DNA from: Vespa crabro
Lineage: Eukaryota; Arthropoda; Insecta; Hymenoptera; Vespidae
DNA: 64,000 nt
NCBI RefSeq assembly: GCF_910589235.1
Contig: NC_060963.1
Location: forward strand, 4,357,501 to 4,421,500
Direction: 5' to 3'
The translations under genes were made by a program, and so were the position numbers. Below are positions 1-24,870 of the stretch, piece after piece (the stretch's first letter is position 1; each line of letters begins with the position of its first letter). Under the pieces are notes generated by a model. That model ran no database searches. It was not told the DNA's origin and saw only the letters and a list, made by a program, of their open reading frames with translations.

Positions 1-183
1 AGCCGATGTTTTATCCGTCTATTCCTTTTTGCATTTGAAGTTCCGTGCATTCTTTTTACTGAATCTAATATCCCCCACGTATTAATAGAATTTCGGTGAG
101 ATTAATTATAAAGAGGAAGGAACTTTAATTAAGATGGTGATAATAATAAGAAATGTAATTGCAAGAAAACAAAATTCTTTTTA

Positions 184-236
<53 letters not shown>

Positions 237-1732
237 TATTTTATTTTCTTTCTTTCATTTTAATTCTTACGATCAATCTTCATCGGAGAGCTCTTTTAAT
301 TTTCTCTCAGGATCTTTTAACATGTCAAAGAGAGACGTAAGTAAGTAACTTGGATCTTTAAATCGACACGAATTCGGACCTATCGACCGTATTAATATCA
401 ACTATGAGAAGTTTCATGTGTTACCCTCCCCCCTCCCACGAAAGTTTTCGAGTTGAAGTAATTTTCGTCGAAAGATCCGTGGAGGGTTTAAGGGTTGAAG
501 GGTGAGGGGTTAGAGGGAGAAAAGAAAGGAAGAAAGATAGAAAAGAAAAAAAGAAAGAAGAAGCGGAATAACCCTTTTACGTAAGCCAAGTTTATTCGAG
601 TAAACTATATGATTTTTTTTTTTTAATGAACTAACTGCGTGCAATCGATCAAAATTGCGACCGACGGAAGAAACTTTTTTTTTTTTTTTTTCAAGTACGT
701 GATAAAGAGGATAGGAAACCAGAAAAATGGTTTTATCGTGCAGACGCTGGTGAATTTCCAAGTGCCATTAAATTCTGTGCTCTTTTGATGAATCACGTAT
801 CGACGATACGTCATTGAAAAACGTATCGTTATCACTGAATGAGAATATTCGCGGATTTTTGCGTACTCGTTTCTCTTTGCCTATTCTCTTTCAAACTGTT
901 TCTCTATTTTCTCTTTTTCTTTTTCATTTCTCGTTTTCTTTTTTTTTCATTTCTCTTCATTCAGCCCGTCGAATTACTCGACTAACACAAACCGTATTAT
1001 TCAAACCGAGAAATGAAACACGTCTGGTTTTTTCTGAAACTATTCTGTTACTCCTTTAAATTGAACGACGAGAAAGAAAAAAAGAAGGAGAGAAAGAAAG
1101 AAAGCGAGAAGGAAAAAAAATAAACAAAATTCGGAAAAAAGAAGAAGACGAGTTTATCGACAAAAGGGATGAAGAAAAAAATATGAAAAGAGAAAGAAAA
1201 TATAAAAGCTCAATTATTAATGTTCATTTAAACTGTTACAATTCCGCAAGTAATTTTTCTTTTTTTCTTTTTTTTTTTGTTCCCCTTTCTCCTTATTTTT
1301 TTCTCTTTTTTCCTTTTTATCGAGTAAAGCTCCGATAGATAAATTCCACCTAGGATGATAGCGGATAGAACGAGACATTTAAGAGTTGGATGGAAAAAGA
1401 GAGAAAGAGAAAGAAAAAAAGAGACAGAATTTGTTTTGGTATCTCGTAAGCCTTTAAGAATACCTTGATCTACTGTAATTCTTTGCGTTCTTGCAATGCA
1501 GTATCTAGTGTATGTTATATATATATATATATATATTATCGAGTTCTAAATAATCGCATTAACGTTGTTAAATAAAAATAAAATTATCTCATAAATCTAT
1601 GCATCAATGTGATTGAAGCCAGTAAATTCCAATGATATTTTAAAAATATATTATCCATCGATCGTATCCACGTTAATTCGAAGTATTCATTTATATTATT
1701 ATAAAGAAAAAAAAAACGTAATAACATTACAG
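1..1732 (+). other. Intron sequence of the GALK2 gene, no exon seen
   Basis: This stretch lies directly 5' of the first recognisable GALK2 exon, which opens with a splice acceptor, so it is most simply part of the preceding intron. It holds a pure (CT)n run at about 186-233, several A- or T-rich purine/pyrimidine runs and a short (TA)n at about 1517-1535. I looked for the missing upstream galactokinase motifs, such as the Gly-Leu-Ser-Ser-Ser phosphate-binding loop, in all frames and did not find them. They should lie outside the window. Confidence 0.6.
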
Positions 1733-2425
1733 TTTAGATTATCGAAACGAGATTTGGCAACTATCAGTGCCAGAGCAGAAAGACATATTGGCACTCAAGG
1801 TGGTGGGATGGATCAGGCGATTGCTTTCTTAGGGAGAGCAGGTATGAATTTTTATCACAAGGGATATATAATTCGATCAGATAAAAAAAAAAATAAAAAA
1901 GATAAAAAAAGGAAGAAAGAAAGAAAATATTGAACAATTAAATAATAATTTATCATTGTCTACAATAGGTGCTGCTAAGCTGATAGAATTTAATCCTTTA
2001 CGTGCGACCGACATTACCTTACCTGAAAGTGTTGTTTTCGTGATAGCGCATAGCCAAGCTTATCACAATAAAGCATCGACCGCCGATTATAATCTAAGAG
2101 TAGCGGAATGCCGCTTGGCTGCACAGGTATCGTAAAAAGCATCTTTGTTTGTTTCATTGCATTTTTTTTTATTTTCTTCTTTTTCAGAAATTTATTTCGA
2201 GATTAAGTAGTAAATAAAGCTGACGAGACGGAATTTTTCTTTTCTTTTTACTTTTTTTTTTCTTTTTTTTGTTTAACCGAGTTATACCGGTTTCATCATT
2301 TAATCACTTATATAAGGCAACGAGTTCGCGTAAGCTCGAGCTTTCGGACGCGTAACATAAAATTATTCTTGCGTTTTGTAAAATCGATATGTATATATAT
2401 CTCTCTTTCCCCCTTTCTCCCTCTC

Positions 2426-2457
<32 letters not shown>

Positions 2458-3367
2458 AATCTCTCTACAAAAGACGTGATCATTTATTTTTGACAAATAA
2501 ACGATTTCGTGGTCCTTAAGTTGAGAAATTCTTGACAACCGATTCAATCTTGTTGTAGATAATAGCCAAGAAGAGAAATAAAAATTGGGAAAGTGTGCGA
2601 AGATTAATTGACGTACAAAACCGTCTCGGTTTTAGCTTGGAAAAAATGGCCACGATTGTGATGGAAGATCTTCACGAAGAACCTTACACCATCGACGAGG
2701 TACATGCTGAGTTTAAGACGATCCAACGATTGATTGAACCCCAATAAGTCTAAAAGCTTATGTAAGGTTTTAACGTTTCTCAGATTTGCGAGTGCCTTTC
2801 TACGACGTACGAAGAACTAAAGGAAACATCTCAAATTGCCTCGTTTAATGCATCCCAAACATACAAGCTTAAACAACGTGCCTTACATGTATTCCAAGGT
2901 AAGGGATTCGAATAATAAATAATTTGAAATAACACACTTTCAACTGAAATACTAAAGAAAATTTGCATATATATATATGTATAGATATGGATAGACAGAT
3001 AGATAGATATATAGATTGATCAAATTAATGACACATTCTTTAACATAAAAAAAAGTCTTATTTATCAATCAAACAGCATGGATGCATTCCTTTACGAATG
3101 CTATAAATTTTCACGACGGCGACATATCGATTGCGTCCGACACACATACCACTCGGCCCTTGTCATCCTGAGACCAACACTGTCATGAAATTTATTGCCG
3201 TGGAAACTCGACGAAAAGCAGCCGAGAGAGAAACCCTTCGAAGATCCCACTCTGTTACCTTATACCTTTTTCCCTTTACTAAAATACCGAAAACTAAGCG
3301 TTAAGAAATCCGTCGATTTTTTTCTATTTTTTCTTTTCCTAACCGTAACCTCCCCCCTTCCGTTTAC

Positions 3368-3402
<35 letters not shown>

Positions 3403-3704
3403 TCGAAAGCTCGTTCGTACAAAAATCAATTTGTAAAATCGTATTGATAATCTAATACGCGTTTCAGAAGCGCTAAGAGTAGCCGAATTCGAGCGCATAA
3501 ACAAAGACGATACGTTAATAGAAGAGGAAAAAGTCATGTTGTTAGGCGAATTGATGTCGAAGAGCCATTTGAGTCTCTGTAAACTATACGAGTGTAGCCA
3601 TCCACGTGTCGATGCACTCGTCGACAAGGCCATGAATTGTGGAGCACTTGGTGCTAGACTCACCGGAGCTGGGTAAGTACAATCTTACTGTATATACATA
3701 TAGT

Positions 3705-3744
<40 letters not shown>

Positions 3745-4008
3745 GTATAGCGTATATATGGATATATAAATGCATACCTTAAGCTTCTTAAGGTGGAGAG
3801 CTTTTATCGTGAAACAAGAATATATATACTTTAAAAGCGTGACCTTCTATCTCCACCATCTTGCTTATGTTTTACTTATAAATGTAAGATATTATTTATA
3901 TGTACAATAATAATAGAAGATTCAAGTCTGTTATCAACTAAGTATCATATATCTATGGATATATAGATATTAATATGTCCGTGTGATTCCTATTTAAGTG
4001 TGTATATG

Positions 4009-4039
<31 letters not shown>

Positions 4040-4722
4040 AAAAAATACAGCCCCAACACCCTAAAGTTCGGCATCCCTATGTATCTTTTCCCTTCGACTA
4101 CTTCAAATCATAGTAACGTCCATTAGACCATTAATAGATGTCTATTGACAAGTTCGGGTCACACCCCGGAACTTCGATACATAGAAACTCCTATTTCCGA
4201 ACGAGTTTGCAAACGATCATCTGTTTTCCCTACCCTCGCAAATCGATCTTATAAGAAAGATAAATGAATTTTATTCTACCGTGTTTTGCTTTGACCCATT
4301 TTTCATAATACTCAAAACGTACATATATATAATCTTGAAAAGATTTTTTTATCCTCATTTCAATTTATTATATAAATGTTACTGCCACTTTTATCTATTT
4401 ATTTGAAAAAAAAAAAAAAAGAAAAAAAAATATCCAATTTATCATATTGAAAATCAGATTATTCATACTATATATAATTTTTATCTAGTCAAACTATTCA
4501 GTATATTTATACAAACCATGTATATTATGTAAAGTACATCATTTGTATTACAATAGATGGGGTGGATGTATAGTGGCTATCATCACAAAGGAAAAAATTT
4601 CTCAATTCGTTGAGGACATCCAACAATATCTTTGGGAAAGTTGTAGAAATTATGAACTTGACCTGGATGACCTGGTATTTCCTACGGAACCTGATCAGGG
4701 CGCTGCAATTTATATGCTTTAA
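1733..4722 (+). CDS. GALK2: N-acetylgalactosamine kinase (GALK2-type GHMP kinase), 3' part
   Basis: This kinase phosphorylates GalNAc (and galactose) at C1 with ATP in the cytosolic sugar-salvage pathway. Six exons are visible: 1733-1841, 1969-2126, 2559-2699, 2784-2898, 3468-3672 and 4557-4722. They join in frame to 297 codons plus TAA, with GT-AG at every border. The first exon carries the galactokinase segment ERHIGTQGGGMDQ, whose Asp is the catalytic base. The fifth and sixth exons meet inside the C-terminal glycine motif LTGAGWGGC, so that motif is split by an intron. The family is usually about 430-460 aa, so roughly the N-terminal third, with the sugar-binding and Ser-rich ATP loops, lies before base 1. 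The GALK2 call rather than GALK1 rests on the stretch LIEFNPLRATDITLP and on the overall match to GALK2 as I recall it. A possible AATAAA polyadenylation signal is at 5246-5251. Confidence 0.93.
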
Positions 4723-6023
4723 TTTCTAATATTATGCTTTTCTTTACATTGTATTATTATGTCACGAAAGAAATTAATGATACTCGTGTCGATATTCTTC
4801 CTATGTCTTCTTTTAATATAACTATATAAACGATATGCATACACACATACACACACACGCGCGCGCGCGCGTTTATATATAGATGTATACATACGCGTAT
4901 ATGTTTAGATTAATATCTGTATAGTATAGACATTGTTCTGAACTAATTCGTTTAAAATGGTTAGATCAATGTAATAACAAACAGTCGTGAAATAACATTT
5001 AATGTGCTATTAAATATATATATTATAATAATATTATTTTTAAGCTGTTATATAAGATATAATAATTGTAATATTTTCTTCTGGTGCATTATGTAATAGC
5101 TTTATGACAAGACTGGCGCGTTATGTATACACTTATAAGAGTAATAATCAAAATATTATGTATTACGAAAGCAATATAGAATTAAATGAATTCTCAATTT
5201 TATATAAAAATTTTTTTTTATCTGCGATAATCCATCATAATTATTAATAAATCGAAGAAATTAAAATTAAATTCGTCGTGCATCCTGTCGTACGTTACAA
5301 TTTTCTACGGCAACATTGGAAACAATTTTGAAGCATTGATAGTGTACGATGTTTATTGATCCGCAAGAAACAATTAACAGGACATTGGTATGAGTGATCG
5401 AATTCTAGCAATTTTCGTGTTCGTAAAAGTTTCTACCTATAACGATAAAACGTTTTCATAGAAAATCGCATTTAATAATAGAGAAACATTTGAGAGAAAT
5501 GTTAGAGAACGCGTTTCCAATTAAACTACTGAAATAACTTTATTCGTCTAATTTAAAAAATATATTGGTATATGAAATATATTATCTACAGTGATAATTT
5601 TATTAATGAATCGAAGAATATAAAAGGTAGATTGTTATGACCTATGGATATTGGAGTCGCGTTAGAAAAAAAAAAAAAATAAAAAAAAAGATAAAAAAGG
5701 ACCGATGAACTTTATGATGAATATTATTGACATACAAGAATATCTATATGATATACAAGAACTATCTTTTTCAATGAATATTCACGATAGAGTCACGAAG
5801 TTCAGTATCAAAGAGAAAAGTCAATGAATCTGACTAGAGGCAAAAGCACGTTGCAACATCCGGACTGGAAGGAAACCAACAGAACTGGATTGTACGTGAG
5901 TGTAAGCTCATCTAAAGTACTGTAATTGATTTATACCTTGATTACATTGTCCGCAGTTGTGTTGTTGCAGTGAAATCTCTCTCTCTCTTTCTCTCTCCCT
6001 TTCTCTCTCTCTCTCTCTCTGTC

Positions 6024-6094
<71 letters not shown>

Positions 6095-7795
6095 TTGAGT
6101 TCACTTTATTACATATCTCAGACATCTATCACAATGACACCAAATGCTGAAAATTACGTTGAAAATAGTAATCCCAATGGTAACACATTTTCGTGTTATC
6201 GAAACGCCGATAGAATGTAATTCGTTTTAAATGTTTCTACGGCAAAATGTCATTCACTTTAAACGTTTTTATGGTTCGTTGCACTCGTATACTTTTCCCT
6301 AAATCTTCATACCTACGATTCGATTTATCCGACTCCTTTATTCTGAATAACATTTCAAAGTCCACATCGCGATATACTTACATACGTATGTATAAGATAG
6401 CTCATGTAAGAAGTGAAGGTTGAAGAAAATTGTTGCCACCCTTCGAAAGAAGAGAGTTCTATCTATCTCGCAAATTCGAGCGTGCCTTCGCTTATTTATT
6501 CTACGAACGAGTGCTGCCTAGAGGGGAACAAGTAGTAAATTTATTCGAAAGCTCCACAACGTTTCTTTACTACGCATACGATAAAAGCTTTAAGGGATAT
6601 GTGTACTTTTATTTTCTCTATCTATCTTTCTCTCTCTCTTTCTCTCTCTATCTATCTTTCTCTCTCTCTATCTTTCTCTCTCCCTACCTTTCTCTCTTTG
6701 TTTTTCTTCCTCTCTCACTTTCTTGTATAAATTTTACGAGAAAGAAAAAATCTCGAGTATTTTACAGACCATTTCCTAAAACTCAAATTCTTGCCTCTCT
6801 TCTTCTTTTCCTTCTTCTCCTTCTTCTTCTTTTTCTTGTTTTATCCTCAAACACGTTTTTTCTTTTTTACCTTAAAAGTACCTTTAAGTTAAGCCTATCT
6901 CACATATATACGATAAGGATCGTCTGTCGTTTAGCATCCGACGTTTTGACATGAGGTTATCACAAAAAGGAGAGCAATTTGATGCGAATAATTTATATCA
7001 GGCCCCCTGTCACGTAGATCAACTTTCCAGTTATCTAGCTTTGCATTTTCTTTTTTCTTTTTGTTTCTTCCTTCTTTCTTTTTTTTTTTTTTAAGAAGAT
7101 CAACACTTTAGTTCGTATAACGAAGAAAACTAATTAAAAGTAAAAAGTTAATAGAAAAAGGAACAAAGAAAGATAATATTTCTTAAACTTCGAATAAAAA
7201 ACAATAGCGCTTTTATTAATTATTAATATTCTTTATTTTGTTAGACAATATGACGATACAAATATAATCCAAAAAAAAAAAAGAAAATTGAATGCGTTAT
7301 TGATAATTTATATATTGCCTGGCAAATAATGGAAAAAGAAAAATTTATTAGAAATTGAAATAAATAAGTACACGTCTCTATTTTATAATATGTCAATAAC
7401 TTTATTTACGCAAGTTCTGATCCTTCAGATGATTATTATAAAACTAGTAACCTGTAACTTTTGTACGATGTAACTTTTCATACTATGTAAGGGCTAAACT
7501 CATAAAGTTTTTCTCGCTGAACTCATCTTATACGACGTGAGGCTCGACCTTGAAGTTTTCTTTTCGCAAAACTCATCGTCATCTCGTTATCGCAAGTTTG
7601 AAGTCAATGAAGGAACATCTTGCAGTATGATTTATCTAACAACATCTTTTTGCTCCATTAGATAAATATTACGTAAATATAGATAATTACATACACATGT
7701 ATATATAGATATAGATATATATATATAGAGAGAGAGAATGGGAAAAAGAAAAAGAAAATAAAGCAGGAAAGAAAAAGAAAATAGGGGTAGTTCTA

Positions 7796-7849
<54 letters not shown>

Positions 7850-7879
7850 TCATCCTCATTCCAATTTCGATAGAAATCT
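4723..7879. other. Intergenic region with microsatellites, no gene seen
   Basis: The start is the GALK2 3' UTR; a candidate AATAAA lies at 5246-5251. A mixed (CA)n/(CG)n tract is at about 4843-4872. A long (CT)n tract, interrupted twice by GT, covers about 5975-6091, a second CT-rich patch about 6620-6715, and a (CT)n run about 7797-7851. Open frames here, including one of 174 codons at 6430-6954, are products of these repeats and of non-ATG starts. I see no splice-bounded coding exon on either strand. Confidence 0.6.
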
Positions 7880-8357
7880 TCTATCACGCATGCGTCCGAC
7901 CTCGATGCTTTTCGCGCCGCAGGAACTCGACACGCGAAATTCAACGAAGACAAGGAACAGTCAGCGTCGAGCAGCGTTTCCGCTCCGCTTGTGCGTTCCT
8001 CCGCAAGAGGACGAGATGAGTTCTCTCATCCTTGTATCAATTATTTCCAAATATTTGAAACCTCTCGAAAAATCGTAAAACTGTACGATACGACAAAAAG
8101 GAAATAAGAAAAAGAGAAGAGGACAAACAAAAAGAAGGAAAAACGGGAAGGGAAAAAAAGAAAAAGAAAAAATAGAAACGAAAAATAAAAATAAATACAA
8201 AAACGACGATAGGGGTGTGCGGCCGCGCGCGCGCGCGCACGCAAGAAACTCAGATTCATGCTGGTTCATTTCGGATCTTTTATTTTCTCATTCTTATCAT
8301 TTTCACGCTCGATTCGATTTCGACAAGGGTACGTAAGGTCGCACACGCGTTCGAAGC
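7880..8357 (+). promoter_or_regulatory. CpG-richer upstream region / probable 5' UTR of the tetraspan gene
   Basis: Against very AT-rich flanks, 7880-8025 is noticeably richer in G, C and CpG, with clusters such as GCGCCGC and GCGTCGAGCAGCG. At 8219-8240 there is a GCGGCCGC followed by alternating GC. The coding start of the four-TM gene lies at 8358, so this is its likely promoter and 5' leader. No TATA box or certain initiator could be assigned. The role is inferred from composition and position only. Confidence 0.4.
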
Positions 8358-19594
<11,237 letters not shown>

Positions 19595-19928
19595 TAATTA
19601 ATCATAGATTAATTGTTTCAAACACAAGCTGGTAGTTAAAATTCTCGCAGAGTGAGATACTATCTATTCATATTTCGCGATCGATCGTTTTTACTAGGAC
19701 AATCTCCTCTACGAAGGACTTCATTAAATTATCTCGTCGCGAATCGTTAATACTCAAAATATTACGCTACTACAAAATAAATGGACTTGCAATGAACCAA
19801 CGGTACCTGTTGTTTGTATATGTATATATTTTTTAGAGATATAAAAAGATATGTAACATTTTTCAATAAATCATCTATATATGAGATTTATTGTATTTGG
19901 AAATTAAATATTTTCCAATCCAAAAGAG

Positions 19929-19973
<45 letters not shown>

Positions 19974-21695
19974 ATGGGAGAATGAGAGAATGAGAGAGAA
20001 AGAGAGAGAGAATTTCGAAAAATGAATTATTTGTACACATGTGTAATTTATATATGTGTAGTAAATTTGATATTAAATTCGAATCGTTCTTTATCAATGA
20101 GTAAAATCTCCACATATTTTTTGTTTCCGAAAAATTATCATTGACAATAATTTATTTACTTGGCATCCGATATTAGGCATTAATATACAATGTTTAACAA
20201 AACTTGTATATACAATTCTTCAAGAATCTCATTAAGAATATTGAAATATGAAAACAATATTGTCAATTTTGATAGTATATAAATTTATCACAGATTTATA
20301 ATGTGATCAGAGCGTTTTAATATTTTAGACTATTATATTAAAGATACAATTATATTTACAATAACATTTCAATTTATCTTCTTTTTTCGTCATGCATTAT
20401 GTACGCAACCATAATTTACTTGCATTCAAAAAAGACATGCATAATTCTATATTAATATAGATATAATTCTACATTTCTTACTAAAGGAAGAATATGTATA
20501 TGTATATATTATATCCATCAATGATTACGGTCTAATGTCTCAACAAAAAAAAAAAAATAAATAAATAAATAGTAAATTAATATAAATAATACAATTTTCT
20601 ATTCTATGTTATTGATTTACAATATAACATTCAATGTCTACGTAATTTTACGGTAATAAACTAGATAATTCTTTGAAAGATGAAGAGATTTTATTTTTAC
20701 AAGATGTTAAATACGATGTTATGCACGAATATATACGTATATGTTCATATATATATATGACAATGATAGATGTATGATATTCGCTCGGATACTGTTTGTT
20801 ATACTAAATGAAATACTGATTTTGGCATACATACATACAAACACAGCCGATGGAAAGGTATCATTTAAATATCATACATAGTACTTTTTTTTTGTTGTTG
20901 TTTACATGTGAGTAAAGCGTATTTGTTATTAAATATTAATTACTTTTTTTAATCATTTATGCGCGCGAGTGTTAGATTATGATTAATTTATTTCACACAT
21001 TGGAATTTTTCTTGCGATATACATATTCTATAAGAATTGATCAATATTTTAAGTGTTAGATCCTCCAATTTTTTTAACAATTATTAGATATGACATTATG
21101 AGAAAATCTTTTCTCTTTTCTTTTTATTCTTTTTTTTTGTTTTTTGGTTTTTTTTTTGTGTTTTTTTTTGTTCTTTTTTCTTTTGTTCAAAATCTGAGAT
21201 ATTTTATTTGAAGACACAACACGTGTCTTCTTGATAACAATTAATTTCATTTTTAAAGTGTGGAGTCGCGTTACTTTCTCTTCCAAGAGAAGCATCTTAT
21301 TTTTCAACAATAACAATGTTAAATTACTTGATGCTTAATGAATAAGAGCAATTAGCCCATGGAACATATTACACACCTTACACCAGATTTATGATTACAC
21401 ATAAGTTTATGTACATAATATATTTAATATACCTCATTTTAATAGACTTAAAAAAAGTTTACGATTAGAAACCTTCTTAAGATAGATAAAAATTTGAAAT
21501 TTGTGATAGTTTTTTTCATAAAACTCTATTATAATACAATAAATATAATACTTGTGTTTATGCAATGATATTACTGAATACATTACAACTTTTGATATAA
21601 TCATAAATGATACGAATTATGTGAATAATGAATATTAATATATTCGCCGTTAATGCTAAATGAAATTTCAATTAATTTGACGACTATAAAATTAT
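19595..21695. other. Convergent intergenic region, 3' UTRs, no gene seen
   Basis: This lies between the stop codons of two convergent genes, the tetraspan gene (+) and the USP gene (-). It is AT-rich and holds a (GA)n tract at 19933-20010 and a T-rich stretch at 21117-21185. I see no coding exon. Parts should be 3' UTR of both neighbours; I could not fix the poly(A) sites. Confidence 0.55.
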
Positions 21696-24530
21696 TTAAC
21701 AAAGAAATGAATTTGTTTGTATATTAACTGCACCACGACAACTACTAGATGGAGGATTTTCATCGTCAGAATTATCACTTCGACGAAGAAACGTAGATTG
21801 ATATCGACTTTGTTGTGATTTTTCAGATTGATGTCTTGATTCTTCTATGTATGCAGCTCTATCCTTTGCAACGATTTCTTGTATGTGTTTACTCAATGTA
21901 GACAATTCAAGTTTATCTTCGTAAATTCCATTAGACGATCCTAATTTTTCATAAAAGAGTATATAAGGCGTATCTGGTGGTTTCAGATCCTTGAAATCTT
22001 CTAGAGAAGTATAAGAAACATAGCTGTCATTAAATTTGTACCAATTCTGTTTAGAATCACAAGCATATGTGAAGTAATGTCCATAATCCATACTATAGCC
22101 CGAATGTACAACAGCGGCATAAAGTTGATAAGTCTCGTTTATTGGATTCGGTTGAGTTGATACTGGCAATTGTATGATGTCATTATATATAACTTTATGT
22201 CGTAATTTCGTTCTTAGTCGGCTTTCAAAATCATAATGAAAATGTTTCAGTGTTAAAATTAAATGTGCGGGCGCTTGTAAAATCTTAATAATTCTTTGTG
22301 CATCACATAATCTCATACATTTGTCGCATCTATATTTATTTTCTCCGGTTAATTTTTCTGGTGTAAGATAATAATTAATGAGATCCTGAACTGAGACCTT
22401 TTGATTTTCGTGTATTTCTTCAGGGAAGCACAATTGAAGATCACGAAATTTATCTGTATTATGTGAACTAGTATCACATTGCGCGCACTGGTAAGTAATT
22501 TTTGATTCTCCACCTAACACTCTATGTACAAGAGATGCTTGTATATTTATTTCTTCTCCACCAACAGATTGTATTCCACTATCTGTTGAATCAGAATGAG
22601 AATCGCTAAGATGTTGTGTCTGCGATAACTCTTCACCTAGTAAATGAAAATAATATTTTCATAAGAAAGACAATATTAAAAGGTTTTAAAATTTTAAAGA
22701 AAATTTTTATAAATTTATTAACGATATAAGATAAAATACCTTGCGTAAAATCAGCCAATGATTGAGTTTTTCTTTGTAAAATTGTACTCCCTGTTAAATT
22801 TTCTTCAGTAGTCCAACGCTTAATAATTCCTGCTTCTTCCATTGATGGACTTTCATTGTCTTGCCTTTCCACTTTATATTGGCAACCACTTAAATCATTT
22901 CCACCACATTTCTCTTGTTCATGCAACATATCTAGCAAGTGACTATTTGGATAAAAGAATCTATTAGTAAACAGTTAAAAACGATTTAGAATTAAACTAA
23001 ATATTGTTCAAGTGTTATAAGTGTAGTATAGTTATAAGAATATCACAAGTATATTAACCAAAGAAATTCTGAACTATCCTGTTGTTGACCAGGTAAGAAA
23101 GAAGCAGGTCGACAGGCATTCCAAATTTCAGTCGGTGATAAAGAAATTCTGTTGGAGTATAATAGCAAAGCAAATAAATTTTGTAGTTTTTTTAATATAA
23201 CTTGTTCACCACTATCGTTTGAAGGTTTATAGTTTAATATTTCATGACAAAATTCTCTTGTCATAACTAAGGCTTGTAATACACTGTTCATATAACATAT
23301 ATTTCCAAGATTAGAAAGACCCACTTTTCCAGTTATAGATTTAGGAGGTTCTATAAAAGAATCTAATTCTTTTTCATTTGTCCAAGTAGGCCCAATCAGT
23401 ATTTCTCTGACAACATTTCTTTGAGGCATTACTTGCAAATTAATTTGTGGAAATATATATGTTTTTGGATGATTCATTTGTCTTGTTGTAAGAGCTGTCC
23501 TTATATTAATCATTTCTTGTATACATTCTTTACTAGATTCCGAATTCTCTTTTACTAATTGAAATAATATCATATCCATATTACTAATGATAATATGTAA
23601 TGAACGTAGCGAGCCTTGTCTTTTTAAAATATGAAATATAATCTCTGAAGCATTGCGACGAAGTACTGGCTCTAATAAAGCTCGAAACATTGTATTCAAT
23701 CTAGCTTCTGTAACCTCAATAAGTATTCCATCTTTCTGTTTTCTTTCTAAACCAAGTATAAACTCCATTATCCAACGGCCAAGTCTATCTCCTTTCCATT
23801 CTGGAAACCAAGTGCATAATACCTTTAAAGCCTGAACCAGTTTATCATCGCACTGTGATTCTGAAAGAATCCAATTAACTGCACGAGGTATAAAAGAAGG
23901 TTCTGTCAATTGTAGCACCGTCGCTAATGCAAGAGCCGGTTCCTGTATTCTTTCCTTATCCGATATAATTTTGTATAATGTCTTCAAGCATACAAAAGTT
24001 GGATCTTCACTGTGTACATTCTTTGTATTGGAACATATCTTTTTTAAAATACTTTGAATCTTGATAATATTATCATTGAACTTATGATCTTTCAATGGTT
24101 GATAAGGTACCGAAAGACTAGCCAGACTGATGACTATCGCTTCGCAAAGTTCTACATAATTGCCAGACTCACAAAAATAAGTACCATAATCTATCAATAC
24201 CTGAAGAATCGTCGTCAAATAGTACATGTCCTTGATATGTGTATTCTTAAAAAATATAGTTAAATCACTGACGAATGTACTGCCATCCGAAGCATTCCTT
24301 ATTACGTGTTTACAAAACCAAGAAATGATGCGAGGGATTTCATCAACATTCGTAATCCGTTCTTTTAAAATACGCCCCAATATATCAACACAGGTATTTG
24401 ATTGACTATATAACTGATTATCGTCGAACTTCTGTAACTTTGCCCATCCCTCAGCAATCTCTGATTCTTTCCCCGTTACTATTAAATTCAAGCTACGCTC
24501 AATATCACGTTTTATTTGTCCTGTACCCAT
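21696..24530 (-). CDS. USP38: Ubiquitin carboxyl-terminal hydrolase, USP35/USP38 type
   Basis: A cysteine deubiquitinase that removes ubiquitin from substrates. Three exons on the minus strand, 24530-23059, 22942-22740 and 22636-21696, join in frame to 871 codons plus stop. Residues 1 to about 400 form a helical N-terminal region with repeated hydrophobic helices, as in USP35/USP38. The catalytic domain begins near residue 400. The Cys box GLSNLGNICYMNS has the catalytic Cys at 412, and the His box HSGYSMDYGHYFTYA has the His at 745, followed by FNDS at 761-762. Two CxxC pairs (609/612 and 662/665) form the zinc-binding finger. The intron after residue 490 uses donor GTTAAT and interrupts the segment just after QQQDSSEFL; splicing restores CHLLDMLHEQEK. 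The insect gene could correspond to either USP35 or USP38. The symbol reflects closest recalled similarity. Confidence 0.93.
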
Positions 24531-24870
24531 TGTTAATTAGGCGCACTTTGGATTTCACTTTGAAATCTGTATTCTTAGTTGGATTAACTACAACTATTTT
24601 TAACCTCAATCGACAATGACTTTCATGAAAATCAAAATGATTTCATGGTCACAGCTGGTCAGAGCCAACGCGAACAGATTGGAACGATGGTATTCACCGC
24701 TTTAGGGCCACAATACAACTTTCTAAGATCCATAAAAAGATCAAAATATTCACGATAATAGGTTCCAATTACAAGCGAGTCATTATAAATGGTAGCACTC
24801 CGACCAATGAGATGTATGATATTACTTTGTGTTAAACGCGACATCTTCCGGATTGGTCAATATGTTTACG
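24531..24870 (-). promoter_or_regulatory. Probable promoter/leader of the USP gene
   Basis: Read on the minus strand, 24838-24864 contains a CCAAT box directly next to CCGGAAG, an ETS/GABP-type core. A second ATTGG (inverted CCAAT) is near 24805. Such pairs are common at housekeeping start sites. The region also holds an open frame of 61 codons (24844-24659) that is either an upstream ORF of the USP transcript or not transcribed at all. The promoter role is inferred from motifs and position. Confidence 0.4.

Noticed and set aside
300..345. A 26-bp exon-like segment between CTCTCAG and GTAAGTAAG
   Set aside because: It has good splice borders but its translation does not fit the missing GALK2 region and it follows a CT repeat; too little support.
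6430..6954. 174-codon open frame rich in Ser, Leu and Phe
   Set aside because: Starts with TTG and runs through CT and CTT repeats; no splice signals or family motif.
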